A DNA stretch of 64,000 nucleotides from Flavobacterium sediminis (GCF_003148385.1 NZ_CP029463.1:372001-436000), one strand, 5' to 3'. Counted from the stretch's first letter, positions 1 through 11,596 are shown. The notes: a model not told the origin generated them from the sequence alone. Translations and numbers: made by a program.

Positions 1-1045
1 CAGCTCCGGCATGGTCAGCCGTTAAGAAAACTAAATACTGGTCTTTACCAACTGTTTTGTCCAAGTAATTTAACAAGTCGGCAATAGCCAGATCCAGCCT
101 TAAATAAGTATCCTGCAACTCTATAGAACGGGGTCCTAAAGCGTGACCGATATAATCTGTTGAAGAAAAACTTACCGTTAAAAAATCGGTTACGGCATCT
201 TGGCCCAGTTGTTCACTTTGAATGGCTCTTTTAGCAAAATCAACGATTAAATTATTTCCGAAAGGACTGCTTCTTAAAACACCGGCATCATTGCTTTCAT
301 ACATTTCTTTCATGTTGTAAGGAAAGAAGGCTTGTTTTTTAAATAATTTCCCTTCGTAAGGATTATTATCATTCAAACTTTCGTTATAGGCAGATTTAGG
401 CTTCAGCAAATCCCAAGTCTTATTGGTGTATTCTAAATAATGTTTTTCATCGTTAAACTGTTGCGCCCATTTCGGCATCTCAGCTCCGTAATACGTACTA
501 CTTACAAAATTACCGGTTTTACTGTACCAGAAAGCCCAATTGGCAAAATGACCCGCCGGAAGAATAGCTCCTCTGTCTTTAATACTGATCCCGATCACTT
601 TCCCTTCAAATTTAGTAGCCAATTTTAATTCGTCAGTAATCGTTGTTGCCTGAAGGTTTTTAGGTGACATTTTACCTTCACTTTCTGTTCCTCCTCCCAA
701 AGTGGTAACCGAATCATCATCTGTACAATACATTTCTTTACCGATCGCTTTATTGAACCAATAGTTCCCTACAATTCCGTGTACTGAAGGTGTCGTTCCT
801 GTAAAAACAGAAGCATGTCCGGGAGCTGTAAAAGTCGGTAAATAATTGTAATGTGTATTATGGAACGTATAGCCTTTGTCCATTAATCGTTTGAAACCGT
901 CATTTGAAAAATCATCTGCAAAACGGTACAGGTATTCCATTTTCATCTGATCTACAACAATTCCGACAACTAACTTTGGTTTTTGCTGTGCAAAGGACAG
1001 TACTGCTGTTAAGGCAAAAAACAGTACACTGATTTTAGTTTTCAT
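1..1045 (-). CDS. pafA: PafA-type alkaline phosphatase, 3' end beyond window
   Basis: Periplasmic alkaline phosphatase of the nucleotide pyrophosphatase/phosphodiesterase superfamily, releasing phosphate from phosphomonoesters with two zinc ions. The 348 visible codons begin with a Sec signal peptide ending FAQ. The nucleophile motif FTAPGHAS places Thr73, with Asn94 in GNYW and Lys156/Arg158 in IKDRG. These match T79, N100, K162 and R164 of Elizabethkingia PafA with one constant offset of six, which is the main reason for the specific call. Asp32 in VVDQM is a predicted metal ligand. The family is about 540 residues, so roughly 200 C-terminal residues lie left of the window. It is the last visible gene of a four-gene minus-strand run, 10 bp after the small secreted protein. 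Confidence 0.93.
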   Translation of the reverse strand, partial: MKTKISVLFFALTAVLSFAQQKPKLVVGIVVDQMKMEYLYRFADDFSNDGFKRLMDKGYTFHNTHYNYLPTFTAPGHASVFTGTTPSVHGIVGNYWFNKAIGKEMYCTDDDSVTTLGGGTESEGKMSPKNLQATTITDELKLATKFEGKVIGISIKDRGAILPAGHFANWAFWYSKTGNFVSSTYYGAEMPKWAQQFNDEKHYLEYTNKTWDLLKPKSAYNESLNDNNPYEGKLFKKQAFFPYNMKEMYESNDAGVLRSSPFGNNLIVDFAKRAIQSEQLGQDAVTDFLTVSFSSTDYIGHALGPRSIELQDTYLRLDLAIADLLNYLDKTVGKDQYLVFLTADHAGA

Positions 1046-1055
1046 TTTTATTTTT

Positions 1056-1466
1056 TTAGTCTGTAATTTCTTCTATATCATAACAAAACGAAAAGTCCTT
1101 ATGATAAACGTAAAGTTGTGTTTTGTTGTGCTGGTCTTTTCTGACGAAGAATGAGATCTTAACAGCTATTCCTTCTACATTAGTGCATAAATAGGAATTA
1201 ACCTCATCTGTCTCTGAAATTTCTTTCCCTAAATACTCTACAATTCTGTAATATTGAATATCAGAAGAATAAATAACAATTTTATTTTTATCGTAATCCA
1301 ATGTCACAATAACTTCTGTTGGTTTCGGTTTGGTCCATTTTTTCCATTTTCCGTAATGGTCTTTTTCTAAAATAGACAAAGAGGTTGTCTTAAAACGGAA
1401 AGATTGCGCCGAAACAAACACTCCGCTAAATAATAATAACAATGTCAGGTATTTAAAAAACTTCAT
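1056..1466 (-). CDS. small secreted protein of unknown function
   Basis: A 136-residue protein starting MKFFKYLTLLLLF with a clear Sec signal peptide ending VSAQS; the mature part is about 117 residues, basic and rich in beta-strand pattern. I do not recognise a family. A start 51 bases upstream is open but would overlap the preceding gene and place 17 charged residues before the signal peptide, so the Met at 1466, 4 bp after the previous stop, was chosen. It sits between the nitronate-monooxygenase-like gene and pafA, so it is probably co-transcribed with a secreted protease and a phosphatase. Its role is unknown. Confidence 0.75.
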   Translation of the reverse strand: MKFFKYLTLLLLFSGVFVSAQSFRFKTTSLSILEKDHYGKWKKWTKPKPTEVIVTLDYDKNKIVIYSSDIQYYRIVEYLGKEISETDEVNSYLCTNVEGIAVKISFFVRKDQHNKTQLYVYHKDFSFCYDIEEITD

Positions 1467-1470
1467 AGTC

Positions 1471-2415
1471 TTAGAATTCAATTTTACTAACTTCTTGTTG
1501 CGCCTGGCGGAACTCATTGATTACATTTTCAACAATTGTATCAACCGGCAATATCTCATGGATAACTCCTGCAATTTGTCCGATCTCTAATTCGCCTTCT
1601 ACCAAATCGCCTTCAAACATTCCTTTTTTAGCTCTTGCTCTTCCTAAAAGTGCTTTTAAGTCTTCCGGCGTAGGACATTTTGCATACAATTCCTGTAAGT
1701 CATTGTAGAATTTATTCCTGATCAAACGAACGGGTGCTAACTCTTTTAATGTCAACATCGTGTCACCTTCATTGGTTTCCACAATCGTTTTCTTATAATT
1801 TTCGTGTGAACTTGATTCAACAGATGCGGCAAAACGGCTTCCCATCTGCACACCATCAGCTCCTAAAACCATAGCGGCAAGCATTCCTCTTCCTGTGGCA
1901 ATACCTCCGGCAGCAATTAACGGAATCGTCACTCTTTCTTTTACCATCGGAATCAATGTCAGTGTGGTTGTTTCGTCTCTTCCGTTATGTCCACCGGCTT
2001 CAAAACCCTCTGCTACTATGGCATCGACTCCGGCTTCCTGCGCTTTTAAGGCAAATTTGGTACTACTCACAACATGTACCACTGTAATTCCGTTCTCCTT
2101 TAAAAAAGGCGTCCAGGTCTTAGGATTCCCGGCTGAAGTAAAAACGATCTTCACACCTTCTTCTTTAATGATCTGCATAATCTCCTCTATATTAGGATAC
2201 AACATAGGAACATTAACTCCGAAAGGTTTATCAGTTGCTTTTTTACATTTTTGGATATGTTCACGCAAAACATCCGGATACATCGATCCGGCTCCTATTA
2301 GTCCAAGTCCTCCGGCATTACTCACTGCACTGGCTAATTTGTAACCGCTGTTCCAAATCATTCCTCCCTGAACTATAGGATATTGTATATTAAAAAGTTG
2401 TGTAATTCGATTCAT
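1471..2415 (-). CDS. NAD(P)H-dependent flavin oxidoreductase, nitronate monooxygenase / FabK-like
   Basis: A 314-residue FMN-dependent TIM-barrel enzyme of the 2-nitropropane dioxygenase family. Seen: the N-terminal PIVQGGM, AGGLGLIGAGSM, the AAGGIATG phosphate-binding segment and GADGVQMGSRF, all in the family's usual order. Members oxidise alkyl nitronates or reduce enoyl-ACP (FabK), and sequence alone does not separate the two here. There is no signal peptide, so it is cytoplasmic. Its ATG overlaps the stop of the upstream protease gene in a TAATG arrangement, implying translational coupling, although one product is exported and the other is not. Confidence 0.88.
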   Translation of the reverse strand: MNRITQLFNIQYPIVQGGMIWNSGYKLASAVSNAGGLGLIGAGSMYPDVLREHIQKCKKATDKPFGVNVPMLYPNIEEIMQIIKEEGVKIVFTSAGNPKTWTPFLKENGITVVHVVSSTKFALKAQEAGVDAIVAEGFEAGGHNGRDETTTLTLIPMVKERVTIPLIAAGGIATGRGMLAAMVLGADGVQMGSRFAASVESSSHENYKKTIVETNEGDTMLTLKELAPVRLIRNKFYNDLQELYAKCPTPEDLKALLGRARAKKGMFEGDLVEGELEIGQIAGVIHEILPVDTIVENVINEFRQAQQEVSKIEF

Positions 2416-4043
2416 TATTGTTTGATTAATTTCCCTCGCAATTTACTATTATTAGTGGAAAAATCATAGAAGTAAATCCCGGAAGCCCAATCATCGGTTG
2501 GTACTTTTACCATTTGCCCCTCAACCTTAACCGTTAAGACTTTCTGTCCTAGTTGATTAAAAATCTCTAAATTACCTGTATTGCTCTCTTTTGGATCGAT
2601 CCATAAATAATCTGCAACCGGATTAGGATACAAATGAACCTCTTGTAGTTGAAAAGATTGCGCCGACAAAGCATTCGTTAAAGCCAATTGAAAATCCGGC
2701 ACTCCGTATCCTTTATAAATATCAGGAGTGGCATACTGATCTGCTGATTCTTTGACAAACTGAATGACCTCAGCTGCTGTTAAATTCGGTAGAGCCGACC
2801 AAAAAGTAGCTACCATTCCCGCTAAAATGGGACTGGAAAAAGAAGTTCCGCTTGCTGTAGTTATAGTTCCGGTGGTTGAACTGATCGTGGCACTCAAACC
2901 TTTTGCACATACATCAGGCTTAACTCTGTTGTCAGCTGTATTTCCGATGGAACTGAAAGAAACATAATTTTCAGAACTATCTACGGCTCCTACCGTCAAG
3001 ATATTTTCGGCATCGGCCGGAATGCCTATGTGCGGTTCAGAAGTACTTCCTTCGTTTCCGGCACTAACTACACAAACTATTCCTTTTTGAAAAGCCATGG
3101 AAGCACCTCTTGAAGCAAAGCCAACCTGACCGTCTCTCATCGCATAAGTGTATGTATAGTTCGGATTATCATAACTTCCATAGCCTAAAGATGAATTGAT
3201 CACGTCAACTCCCAGACTATCGGCTTTTTCTGCTGCTTCTACCCAATACGATTCTTCTACCGGATTTTCTGAATTTACATCTTCAGTAATGAATAAATAA
3301 TATTCTGCATCCGGTGCTGTTCCTACTAATTGTCCGTCTACATAACCTCCCATAGTAGACAGTACATTTGTACCGTGATTGTGACGTGTGTAGAAATTCG
3401 TATTTCCGTCGGGATAATTATAGCCTCCTAAGATCAGATTATTATCATGTAATCTCTGAAAAGGTGATGCTGTATCTACTCCTATAAATCCGGCATCTAA
3501 AACTGCAATGATCTTTCCGGCACCGGTATAATCCTGTTGGTGTAACAGATCTCCGTTTAACATTTCAATCTGGTTGGCAGAATTTCCATAACTGAAATTA
3601 ACCTCTACTTCAAATTTGTCTTTTACTTCTCCTACTCTGCTAGTTGCAACCGGTGTGGTACTTCCCGGACCGGTAAGTGTATTTAAGGAATGGTTTGCAA
3701 AATAAATATGATCTACAAATGATAAAGCAGTTAATGCCTGTATATCGGTCTGAGTTCCTCTTACATGAACGGCATTCAGCCACTTGGATTTTGCCATAAC
3801 AGTAATTCCGGTTGATGTTTCTATTTGCCCTAAATAAGCCGTTGAAACGGGAACATCTGTATTGTCTAAGGCTATTCCCTGATTTGTTCTCCTGTCTAAT
3901 GCTTTTTGAGAAAGCATTTGTAACGGATTCGCTAAATAATAAGAAGCATCAGGCTTGTCTGTAAAATAAACCCATGCATCTTCTTGTGAAAAGATTAATA
4001 TCGGCAGTAAAAAAATGAAGAAAGTTAGTAATGTTCTTTTCAT
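2415..4043 (-). CDS. S8 subtilisin-like serine peptidase with T9SS type A sorting domain
   Basis: A 542-residue secreted serine protease. A Sec signal peptide (about 1-19, ending IFSQ) is followed by a propeptide-like region to about 150 and the peptidase S8 domain at about 170-455. The catalytic triad is visible as Asp183 (VLDAG), His223 (HNHGTNV) and Ser401 (SGTSFSSP), with oxyanion Asn330 in SAGN. The last 75 residues form a Por/T9SS type A sorting domain starting LYPNPVADYL and ending in a basic KLIKQ tail, so the enzyme should be released or attached at the surface by the type IX system. First gene of the operon that runs to pafA. A TATCTTTA at 4068-4075 is a possible -7 element with one mismatch. 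Confidence 0.95.
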   Translation of the reverse strand: MKRTLLTFFIFLLPILIFSQEDAWVYFTDKPDASYYLANPLQMLSQKALDRRTNQGIALDNTDVPVSTAYLGQIETSTGITVMAKSKWLNAVHVRGTQTDIQALTALSFVDHIYFANHSLNTLTGPGSTTPVATSRVGEVKDKFEVEVNFSYGNSANQIEMLNGDLLHQQDYTGAGKIIAVLDAGFIGVDTASPFQRLHDNNLILGGYNYPDGNTNFYTRHNHGTNVLSTMGGYVDGQLVGTAPDAEYYLFITEDVNSENPVEESYWVEAAEKADSLGVDVINSSLGYGSYDNPNYTYTYAMRDGQVGFASRGASMAFQKGIVCVVSAGNEGSTSEPHIGIPADAENILTVGAVDSSENYVSFSSIGNTADNRVKPDVCAKGLSATISSTTGTITTASGTSFSSPILAGMVATFWSALPNLTAAEVIQFVKESADQYATPDIYKGYGVPDFQLALTNALSAQSFQLQEVHLYPNPVADYLWIDPKESNTGNLEIFNQLGQKVLTVKVEGQMVKVPTDDWASGIYFYDFSTNNSKLRGKLIKQ

Positions 4044-4119
4044 GATTCTTTCTGATTTATAGTATGGTAAAGATAACTAAAAATCTGAAAGATCAGCTTA
4101 AGCCGGTTCTAATGTAAAA

Positions 4120-5058
4120 TTACTTAACGGTTAAATATATGAATATACAGTAGGCTGTTAATAATAAGGTTCCTTCTTTTAAACTTAAACTGTTCCGTTT
4201 GGGTAAAAATACTAAAGGTAACAATGCTAAAGCAAACCCTAACATCCAGTAAATGTCATTTCCAATGATCTTAGGATCTATATGGTTGATCGGTTTGATA
4301 ATAGCTGTGATCCCCAAAACACTTAGAATATTAAAAATATTTGAACCGATAATGTTTCCGATGGAAATATCATTCTCTTTTTTCAATGCTGCAATAACGG
4401 AGGAAGCCAGTTCCGGAACACTGGTTCCTATTGAAACGACTGTAACGGCAATGATACGGTTGCTCACCCCTAAGCTTTGTGCCAAGTTCACGGCTCCTTT
4501 GATCAATAATTCTGAGCCTGCCCAAAGTCCGACGCTTCCGGCAATTAACAAACCGAAGATCGTCAGATAACTCATATTCTCATCTGATAAAAGCTCTTCA
4601 GAATCAGACACAATGGTTTTATTCTTCCTGATCAGGTAAATGATGAAAGCTATTAAAATGGCAATAAAGATAAAGCCCTCAACTCTGCTCAAAACACCAT
4701 CTCCCAGTAAAAAGATATACAATAAGAACGAAGCCAGCATTTTCATTGGCCAATCGGTCGCATAAAAGCTGGTTTCCACCTGAATAGCATTGATCAATAG
4801 CACGACTCCTAATACTAGCCCTATGTTACCGATATTAGATCCTACTACATTACCTACTGCAATATCCGGAAAACCATCTAATGCTGCTTCTATACTTACA
4901 ATCATTTCCGGAGCAGATGTAGCAAAGGAAACAACGGTTAAACCGATAATGATCTTGGAAATATTAAATTTAAGAGACAAACCTACTGCAGACTTTAGCA
5001 GCCAGTTTCCTCCCAATACTAATAAAACCAATCCAATAATGACGTAGAATAAATTCAT
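4120..5058 (-). CDS. calcium/sodium antiporter, CaCA family (YrbG-like)
   Basis: A 312-residue inner-membrane protein with about ten hydrophobic helices arranged as two inverted homologous halves. Each half carries the alpha-repeat signature: SFATSAPE with GNVVGSNIGNIGLVLG in the first, SIGTSVPELASS with GNIIGSNIFNILSVLG in the second. The acidic residues of the two Pro-Glu motifs are the family's cation ligands. Members exchange Na+ or H+ for Ca2+. It is separated from neighbours by 76 bp downstream and 142 bp upstream, so it is probably transcribed alone. Exact ion specificity cannot be read from sequence. Confidence 0.92.
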   Translation of the reverse strand: MNLFYVIIGLVLLVLGGNWLLKSAVGLSLKFNISKIIIGLTVVSFATSAPEMIVSIEAALDGFPDIAVGNVVGSNIGNIGLVLGVVLLINAIQVETSFYATDWPMKMLASFLLYIFLLGDGVLSRVEGFIFIAILIAFIIYLIRKNKTIVSDSEELLSDENMSYLTIFGLLIAGSVGLWAGSELLIKGAVNLAQSLGVSNRIIAVTVVSIGTSVPELASSVIAALKKENDISIGNIIGSNIFNILSVLGITAIIKPINHIDPKIIGNDIYWMLGFALALLPLVFLPKRNSLSLKEGTLLLTAYCIFIYLTVK

Positions 5059-5138
5059 AACTATTGATTAAAATGCGAATATAACTATTTGTTTAGATTT
5101 TAAACTTCTTTACAGTGACCAAAAGGTATTAAAAAGAA

Positions 5139-5172
5139 AAAAGACTAAGACGTTTTTACTTCTTAATCTTTT
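5139..5172 (-). terminator. rho-independent terminator of mnmA
   Basis: Inverted arms of 12 bases (5139-5150 and 5161-5172, one G-U type mismatch) around a 10-base loop, 28 bases past the mnmA stop. On the minus strand the stem is followed by a T-rich run. Confidence 0.75.
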
Positions 5173-5200
5173 CTATACTTATCCTTTCTTTCAGACTTCA

Positions 5201-6388
5201 TTATGAAATTACACCACTTCCTAACACTTCGTCATCATGGTGCCAAGCCACAAATTGCCCTTCCGTAATTGCAGATTGCGGTTGGTCAAAAACAACATAC
5301 ATTCCGTTTTCAAATTGGTGCAAGGTAGCTTTTTGCAAAGGCTGTCTGTAACGGATCCGAGCCATTACTTCCATTGTTTCTCCAGGTTTTAACGCCAAAT
5401 CTTCACGAATCCAGTGTACTTCGCTTTGCTGTATGAACAACGCTTTTTTAAACAATCCTGGATGTTGGTTTCCCTGACCGGTATAGATCACATTGTTCTC
5501 CACATCAGTTTCAATTACATAAAGTCCTTCTTTTGTTCCTCCGACATTTAAGCCTTTTCGTTGTCCTTTCGTAAAATAATGTGCTCCCTGGTGTTTTCCT
5601 ACTATTTTTCCCAGATCTTTAGCATACTCACGATTTTGTGATTCAAATTGTAACTCTTCTTCCAGTGAAGCAAATTCCGGTTTTTCTGTTTCATAGATAG
5701 CGGCTTCTGCCGGAATCTCAACAATTATCCCTTCTTTTGGTTTTAATTTTTGCTGTAAAAACTCAGGTAAACGCACTTTCCCGATGAAACACAAACCTTG
5801 TGAATCTTTCTTCTCTGCAGTAACCAAATCTAATTTTGCGGCTATTTCGCGTACTTGCGGTTTTGTTAATTCCCCAATAGGAAACAGCGCTTTTGACAAT
5901 TGTTCTTGCGACAACTGACACAAAAAATAAGATTGATCTTTATTTCCGTCTTTTCCGGCTAGTAACTGATAGATCTCTTTCCCGTCTTTTTCAATAGTTC
6001 CTTTACGACAATAATGTCCCGTTGCTACATAATCAGCTCCTAAGGACAAAGCAATTTTCATAAAAACATCGAATTTGATCTCCCGGTTGCACAAAACATC
6101 CGGATTAGGCGTACGCCCTTGTTCGTATTCATTGAACATATAATCTACTATGCGCTCTTTGTATTGTTCGGATAAATCGACCGTTTGAAAAGGTATTCCT
6201 AATTTTTCAGCTACTAAAAGGGCATCATTACTATCTTCCAACCACGGACATTCATTAGAAATGGTTACAGAATCGTCATGCCAGTTTTTCATGAACAAGC
6301 CGATCACTTCATAGCCTTGCTCTTTTAACAAATAAGCCGCAACGCTAGAATCTACACCACCTGAAAGTCCTACAACAACTCGTTTCAT
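5201..6388 (-). CDS. mnmA: tRNA-specific 2-thiouridylase MnmA
   Basis: A 395-residue cytoplasmic enzyme that thiolates uridine 34 of tRNA Lys, Glu and Gln using ATP and a sulfur relay. Seen: the PP-loop SGGVDSS near the N-terminus, the first active-site cysteine in [11 protein letters not shown], the HYCR segment, and the second cysteine in DSQGLCFIG. The C-terminal beta domains with RYRQP and AITEGQ follow. Length is slightly above the usual 360-370 because of an insertion around residues 225-265 ([12 protein letters not shown] onward), a feature I associate with Bacteroidota versions. The MORN gene follows with no intervening base in the minus-strand direction upstream, so the two are co-transcribed. 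Confidence 0.97.
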   Translation of the reverse strand: MKRVVVGLSGGVDSSVAAYLLKEQGYEVIGLFMKNWHDDSVTISNECPWLEDSNDALLVAEKLGIPFQTVDLSEQYKERIVDYMFNEYEQGRTPNPDVLCNREIKFDVFMKIALSLGADYVATGHYCRKGTIEKDGKEIYQLLAGKDGNKDQSYFLCQLSQEQLSKALFPIGELTKPQVREIAAKLDLVTAEKKDSQGLCFIGKVRLPEFLQQKLKPKEGIIVEIPAEAAIYETEKPEFASLEEELQFESQNREYAKDLGKIVGKHQGAHYFTKGQRKGLNVGGTKEGLYVIETDVENNVIYTGQGNQHPGLFKKALFIQQSEVHWIREDLALKPGETMEVMARIRYRQPLQKATLHQFENGMYVVFDQPQSAITEGQFVAWHHDDEVLGSGVIS

Positions 6389-7117
6389 TTATTTTTTATC
6401 GTTTTTAGTTTCCAATTCCCCCGGATTATCCATTTTAAAGGTTTTACGGGTATAATGTGTCACTTTTTCTTTTTTAACTAATTTTCCTTCTTCGTATGTT
6501 TCCCAATAACCGACTTTTCGTCCGTTATTATAGGTTCCTTTAAACTCCAAATGTCCGTTTCCGTCATAATAGGCAACATTGCCGTGAAGTTGTCCATTTT
6601 TATAATTGATATCTTCAAGCAGCTTTTCGTTTTCACCATATTTCTTGTAATTCCCGTCTAACAGTCCTTTTTTATAATGAGATATCTCCGCTACCGAACC
6701 GTCTCTGTAGAACACTTTTCTTTCGCCTTCCAGTTTTCCATTCCTATAGAACTCTGTTGTCATTAACTGAGGGCTGTCTAAATGGTAATATTTCCATTCA
6801 CCTTCCGGCAGCTTATTCTTCAAAAGTCCTTCGCTTACTTTATTACTTTTTTGATTGTAAAAAATAACATAACAGCTTCCGTTTCCTTTAGAAAAATCAC
6901 GTGTAGCAATAACTGTCCCTGCCTTTGTGTCATCAAAATACTTAAATACACCTATTTCTTTTCCATGTTCAAAAGTTCCTTCATAACGAGGGCGTTTTGA
7001 TTGCTCGTGAACTCCTTTCCACAACCCGTGACGCTTACCGTTAGTGTCATATTGATTGATCTTTTCCTGAGCAGCCATTAAAAATGAACTTAGAACAAAT
7101 AAAAGTATATATCGCAT
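6389..7117 (-). CDS. MORN-repeat (YwqK-like) secreted protein
   Basis: A 242-residue protein starting MRYILLFVLSSFLMAAQ, a short signal peptide, followed by tandem MORN/YwqK-type repeats. Typical units are YDTNGKRHGLWKG, YRNGKLEGERKVFYRDG, YKKGLLDGNYKKYGENEK and YNNGRKVGYWETYEEGK. These repeats form beta-hairpin arrays at the envelope; the function in Flavobacteria is unknown. Two upstream in-frame ATGs (7186 and 7135) are open but lie inside proC and would bury the signal peptide, so the start 4 bp after the proC stop is preferred. It directly abuts mnmA, giving the order proC, MORN, mnmA. Confidence 0.85.
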   Translation of the reverse strand: MRYILLFVLSSFLMAAQEKINQYDTNGKRHGLWKGVHEQSKRPRYEGTFEHGKEIGVFKYFDDTKAGTVIATRDFSKGNGSCYVIFYNQKSNKVSEGLLKNKLPEGEWKYYHLDSPQLMTTEFYRNGKLEGERKVFYRDGSVAEISHYKKGLLDGNYKKYGENEKLLEDINYKNGQLHGNVAYYDGNGHLEFKGTYNNGRKVGYWETYEEGKLVKKEKVTHYTRKTFKMDNPGELETKNDKK

Positions 7118-7121
7118 GGTT

Positions 7122-7946
7122 TTATTTTTTTTCATAATTATCAAATAGTTTGCCAAGTTCAATTGCACGTTCATTAGCAGCCTCAACTCCTTTTCCTATT
7201 CCTTCAAACTGATTGAATGCATTAAACATTTTTAAAGCAGCTTCTGTTGTTCCTCCTTTAGAAGCTACTTTATTAATCCATTCCTGATGAGGGATCTTGC
7301 TTCGGTTTTGCAACTGAACAGCTCCTAAAAAGGTTTGATTGACTAAGAATTCTGCTTCTGATTTTGAAAAGCCTAATTTTATAGCCGATTCAATCATGGC
7401 ATTCATAAAATAAAAAACATAAGCCGGTCCGCTACCGGAAACGGCTGTTGCGGCATTCAGCATTTCTTCTTTTTCAATATAAATTGATTTTCCGGTTGTA
7501 TTAATCAGGTTCTGAATAATAAACAATTCTTTTCTGTCCAAATCATTGGAAGCACAAAAAACGGTCATCCCCAAACCGATCTGTGTCGGGATATTAGGCA
7601 TTGAACGCACAACTTTTGTATTGGAAAACGCTTCGCTAAGACTGTTTATTGTAATTCCTGCCATCACAGACAAAATCAGATGTTCAACATGAATAAAAGG
7701 CTTTATGGTTTCTGCCAGAGCATTAAAATCCTGAGGTTTAACGGCTATAATGATGATGTCCACATCAAAGACTTTTGCTGTAGGCTTTGTGTAAAAATTA
7801 GCAGCATCGATTGGGAATCTTTCCTTTTGTTGAATTTCACTACGATTTAACACAAAAATATCTGATGAAGCCACAAAACCTGAACCTACAAAACTGTTGG
7901 CATAGGTTTGTCCCATATTTCCGAAACCAATAATTAAAACTTTCAT
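7122..7946 (-). CDS. proC: pyrroline-5-carboxylate reductase
   Basis: A 274-residue cytoplasmic enzyme that reduces 1-pyrroline-5-carboxylate to L-proline with NAD(P)H, the last step of proline synthesis. The N-terminal Rossmann motif is IIGFGNMG. The family signature appears as SGSGPAYVFYFMNAMIESA with SKGGTTEAAL further on, where substrate-binding residues cluster. Length is normal for the family. Its start lies just downstream of the yidC terminator, so it begins the proC, MORN, mnmA unit. Confidence 0.96.
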   Translation of the reverse strand: MKVLIIGFGNMGQTYANSFVGSGFVASSDIFVLNRSEIQQKERFPIDAANFYTKPTAKVFDVDIIIIAVKPQDFNALAETIKPFIHVEHLILSVMAGITINSLSEAFSNTKVVRSMPNIPTQIGLGMTVFCASNDLDRKELFIIQNLINTTGKSIYIEKEEMLNAATAVSGSGPAYVFYFMNAMIESAIKLGFSKSEAEFLVNQTFLGAVQLQNRSKIPHQEWINKVASKGGTTEAALKMFNAFNQFEGIGKGVEAANERAIELGKLFDNYEKK

Positions 7947-7962
7947 ACTGCAAGATATAAAA

Positions 7963-7987
7963 AAGCCCCGTTGTTGAAACAGGGCTT
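7963..7987 (-). terminator. terminator of yidC
   Basis: Hairpin AAGCCC / GGGCTT with three further pairs after one mismatch. On the minus strand it is followed by six T residues. It lies 11 bp past the yidC stop and separates yidC from proC. Confidence 0.8.
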
Positions 7988-7997
7988 AGTATTTATA

Positions 7998-9878
7998 TTA
8001 TTTTTTACTATTTTTTTGCTGCGCCTCAGCCTGTTCCATCATTTCACGCATCTTACGCTGGAATTTCCCTTCTTTTTTAGGTTTCGTTTTATTCTTCTGA
8101 ATCTTAGCATGTATCTTATCGTTATCTATAATGTAATTTTTAATAACAAACATGATACCGATGGTAATAGAGTTCGAAATAAAATAATACAACGATAAAC
8201 CTGAAGCATAGTTGTTAAAGAATACCAACATCATCAAAGGAGAAATGTACAACATCATTTTCATGATCTTACTCATATCGGGCATTCCTTCTTGTTGCGG
8301 CTGTGCCATTTGCTGATCTCCGGTTGTCATTCTCATATAGAAGAAAATTGCTACTGATGCCAAAATAGGGAACAAACTCACGTGGTCTCCGTAAAAAGGG
8401 ATCTTAAATGGCAACTGATAAATACTGTCATAAGAAGACAAATCTTTAGCCCATAAGAAGCTTTTCTGACGCAAGTCGAACATTGACGGGAAGAATTGGA
8501 ACAACGCATAGAATACCGGCATCTGTAATAAAGCCGGAATACAACCAGCCATCGGGTTTACCCCGGCCGTTGAGTACAGCTTCATTGTCTCTTGCTGTTT
8601 TTTCATCGCATTGTCTTTGTACTTCTCGTTAAGTTCCGCAATTTCCGGACGCAATACTTTCATTTTTGCCTGCGACAAATAGGATTTATACGTTACCGGA
8701 GACATTACTAAACGTACTAAAATTGTGAAAATGATGATCGCAATACCATAAGGCATAAAACCACTGATCAATGTAAACACAGGAATGAACGCATAGCGGT
8801 TGATCCATCCGAAAATTCCCCAACCTAGCGGCATGATCTCGTCTAAGTTTCTATTGTAATCGTTTAATGTCTGATATCGAGCCGGACCGTAATACCAATT
8901 CATAGTATAATTCAATGTACCATTCTTCACCTCTAAAGGCATTTTAGCTAAGAATTTCTTGGTATAAATGGTATCTATATCCTCGTTATCTACAAGATTG
9001 TTTGATTTAAGCTCTGCTTTTTTAAATGGTGTATCAGTTAATAAAACAGAAACGAAATGATGCTGTTTAAAAGCGATCCATGTTACTTCATCTGCTGTGT
9101 CATCGGATTCTTTTCGTTGAGCGTTCAGGTAGTCATCTTTACCACCTTCATATTCAAATCTAAGATCTGTATAACGATTTTCGTACGAAATGCTTTTTTC
9201 ATTTCTGTACGTTTTCATTTGCCATTCCAGATCAACCGGCTTAGAAGCATCGATCACATTCTCCAAACCTTGCGAACGAATAGCAAAATCAAGCATGTAT
9301 TCATTAGGTTTCAACACATAGCGGTATTCTAAAAACTGGTTCGGACCTGCTTTTAGCTGCATGGTTAAAATCTGATTTTCTCCTTCTTTAGTAAATTTAG
9401 GCTCAAAATATAAGTCTTGTGTATGCAAAACGCGATTGTCCTTTGTATTTAAAGTTAAATCGAATTGTGCATTGTTATCTTTTATTAACTGAACTAATTG
9501 TTTTGAATCTTTTTCAAACCTTTCGAAACCTAAAATAGTTGCCTCAGCTATATAACCACCTTTATTAGCGATCTTTAAAGCCAAAACCTCATTTTTGATT
9601 TCAGTAAAATCGTTTGTAGCAGAAGGTAAGGTTGCAGAATAAGCAAACGAACCTAATTCTTTTTGGGCCTTAGCCACAGTAACCGAATCCGTTGGGTTTA
9701 CAACCACAGTAGCTTCCTGTTCAGTAGCAGCTTCTTTGGCTTTTTCTGCCTGCTCTTGTTTTTCTTTTTCCTGAAGTTCCTCCGGTGTCGGGGTATTGGA
9801 ATATATCATCCACATCAGGATCCCTGAGATTAAAACAAACCCGATAATCGATTTTACGTCTAACTTTTTTTCTTCCAT
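7998..9878 (-). CDS. yidC: membrane protein insertase YidC
   Basis: A 626-residue inner-membrane insertase of the long Gram-negative type. An N-terminal anchor (about 12-26) is followed by a charged Glu/Lys/Ala linker, a large periplasmic beta-sandwich domain (about 85-345), and the conserved core of five helices from about 360 to 575. That core contains the family segments PVTYKSYLSQAKMKVL, a hydrophilic cytoplasmic hairpin rich in Lys/Glu and NPMAGCIPALLQMPVFYALF. The basic, Lys-rich C-terminal tail resembles ribosome-binding tails. It is 36 bp downstream of pyrG and probably co-transcribed with it. Confidence 0.97.
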   Translation of the reverse strand: MEEKKLDVKSIIGFVLISGILMWMIYSNTPTPEELQEKEKQEQAEKAKEAATEQEATVVVNPTDSVTVAKAQKELGSFAYSATLPSATNDFTEIKNEVLALKIANKGGYIAEATILGFERFEKDSKQLVQLIKDNNAQFDLTLNTKDNRVLHTQDLYFEPKFTKEGENQILTMQLKAGPNQFLEYRYVLKPNEYMLDFAIRSQGLENVIDASKPVDLEWQMKTYRNEKSISYENRYTDLRFEYEGGKDDYLNAQRKESDDTADEVTWIAFKQHHFVSVLLTDTPFKKAELKSNNLVDNEDIDTIYTKKFLAKMPLEVKNGTLNYTMNWYYGPARYQTLNDYNRNLDEIMPLGWGIFGWINRYAFIPVFTLISGFMPYGIAIIIFTILVRLVMSPVTYKSYLSQAKMKVLRPEIAELNEKYKDNAMKKQQETMKLYSTAGVNPMAGCIPALLQMPVFYALFQFFPSMFDLRQKSFLWAKDLSSYDSIYQLPFKIPFYGDHVSLFPILASVAIFFYMRMTTGDQQMAQPQQEGMPDMSKIMKMMLYISPLMMLVFFNNYASGLSLYYFISNSITIGIMFVIKNYIIDNDKIHAKIQKNKTKPKKEGKFQRKMREMMEQAEAQQKNSKK

Positions 9879-9914
9879 TTAGTATCAGTATTCTGTTACA
9901 TTAAAAGTAACTTT

Positions 9915-11552
<1,638 letters not shown>

Positions 11553-11565
11553 TTAAAAAACTGGG

Positions 11566-11596
11566 CAAAGATAATATTAATTAGTCAATGTGGCAA
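11566..11596 (-). promoter_or_regulatory. promoter of pyrG
   Basis: On the minus strand TATCTTTG (plus coordinates 11566-11573) matches the Bacteroidota -7 consensus TAnnTTTG exactly, with TTG at 11594-11596 exactly 20 bp upstream. It lies 38 bp before the pyrG start. Confidence 0.7.
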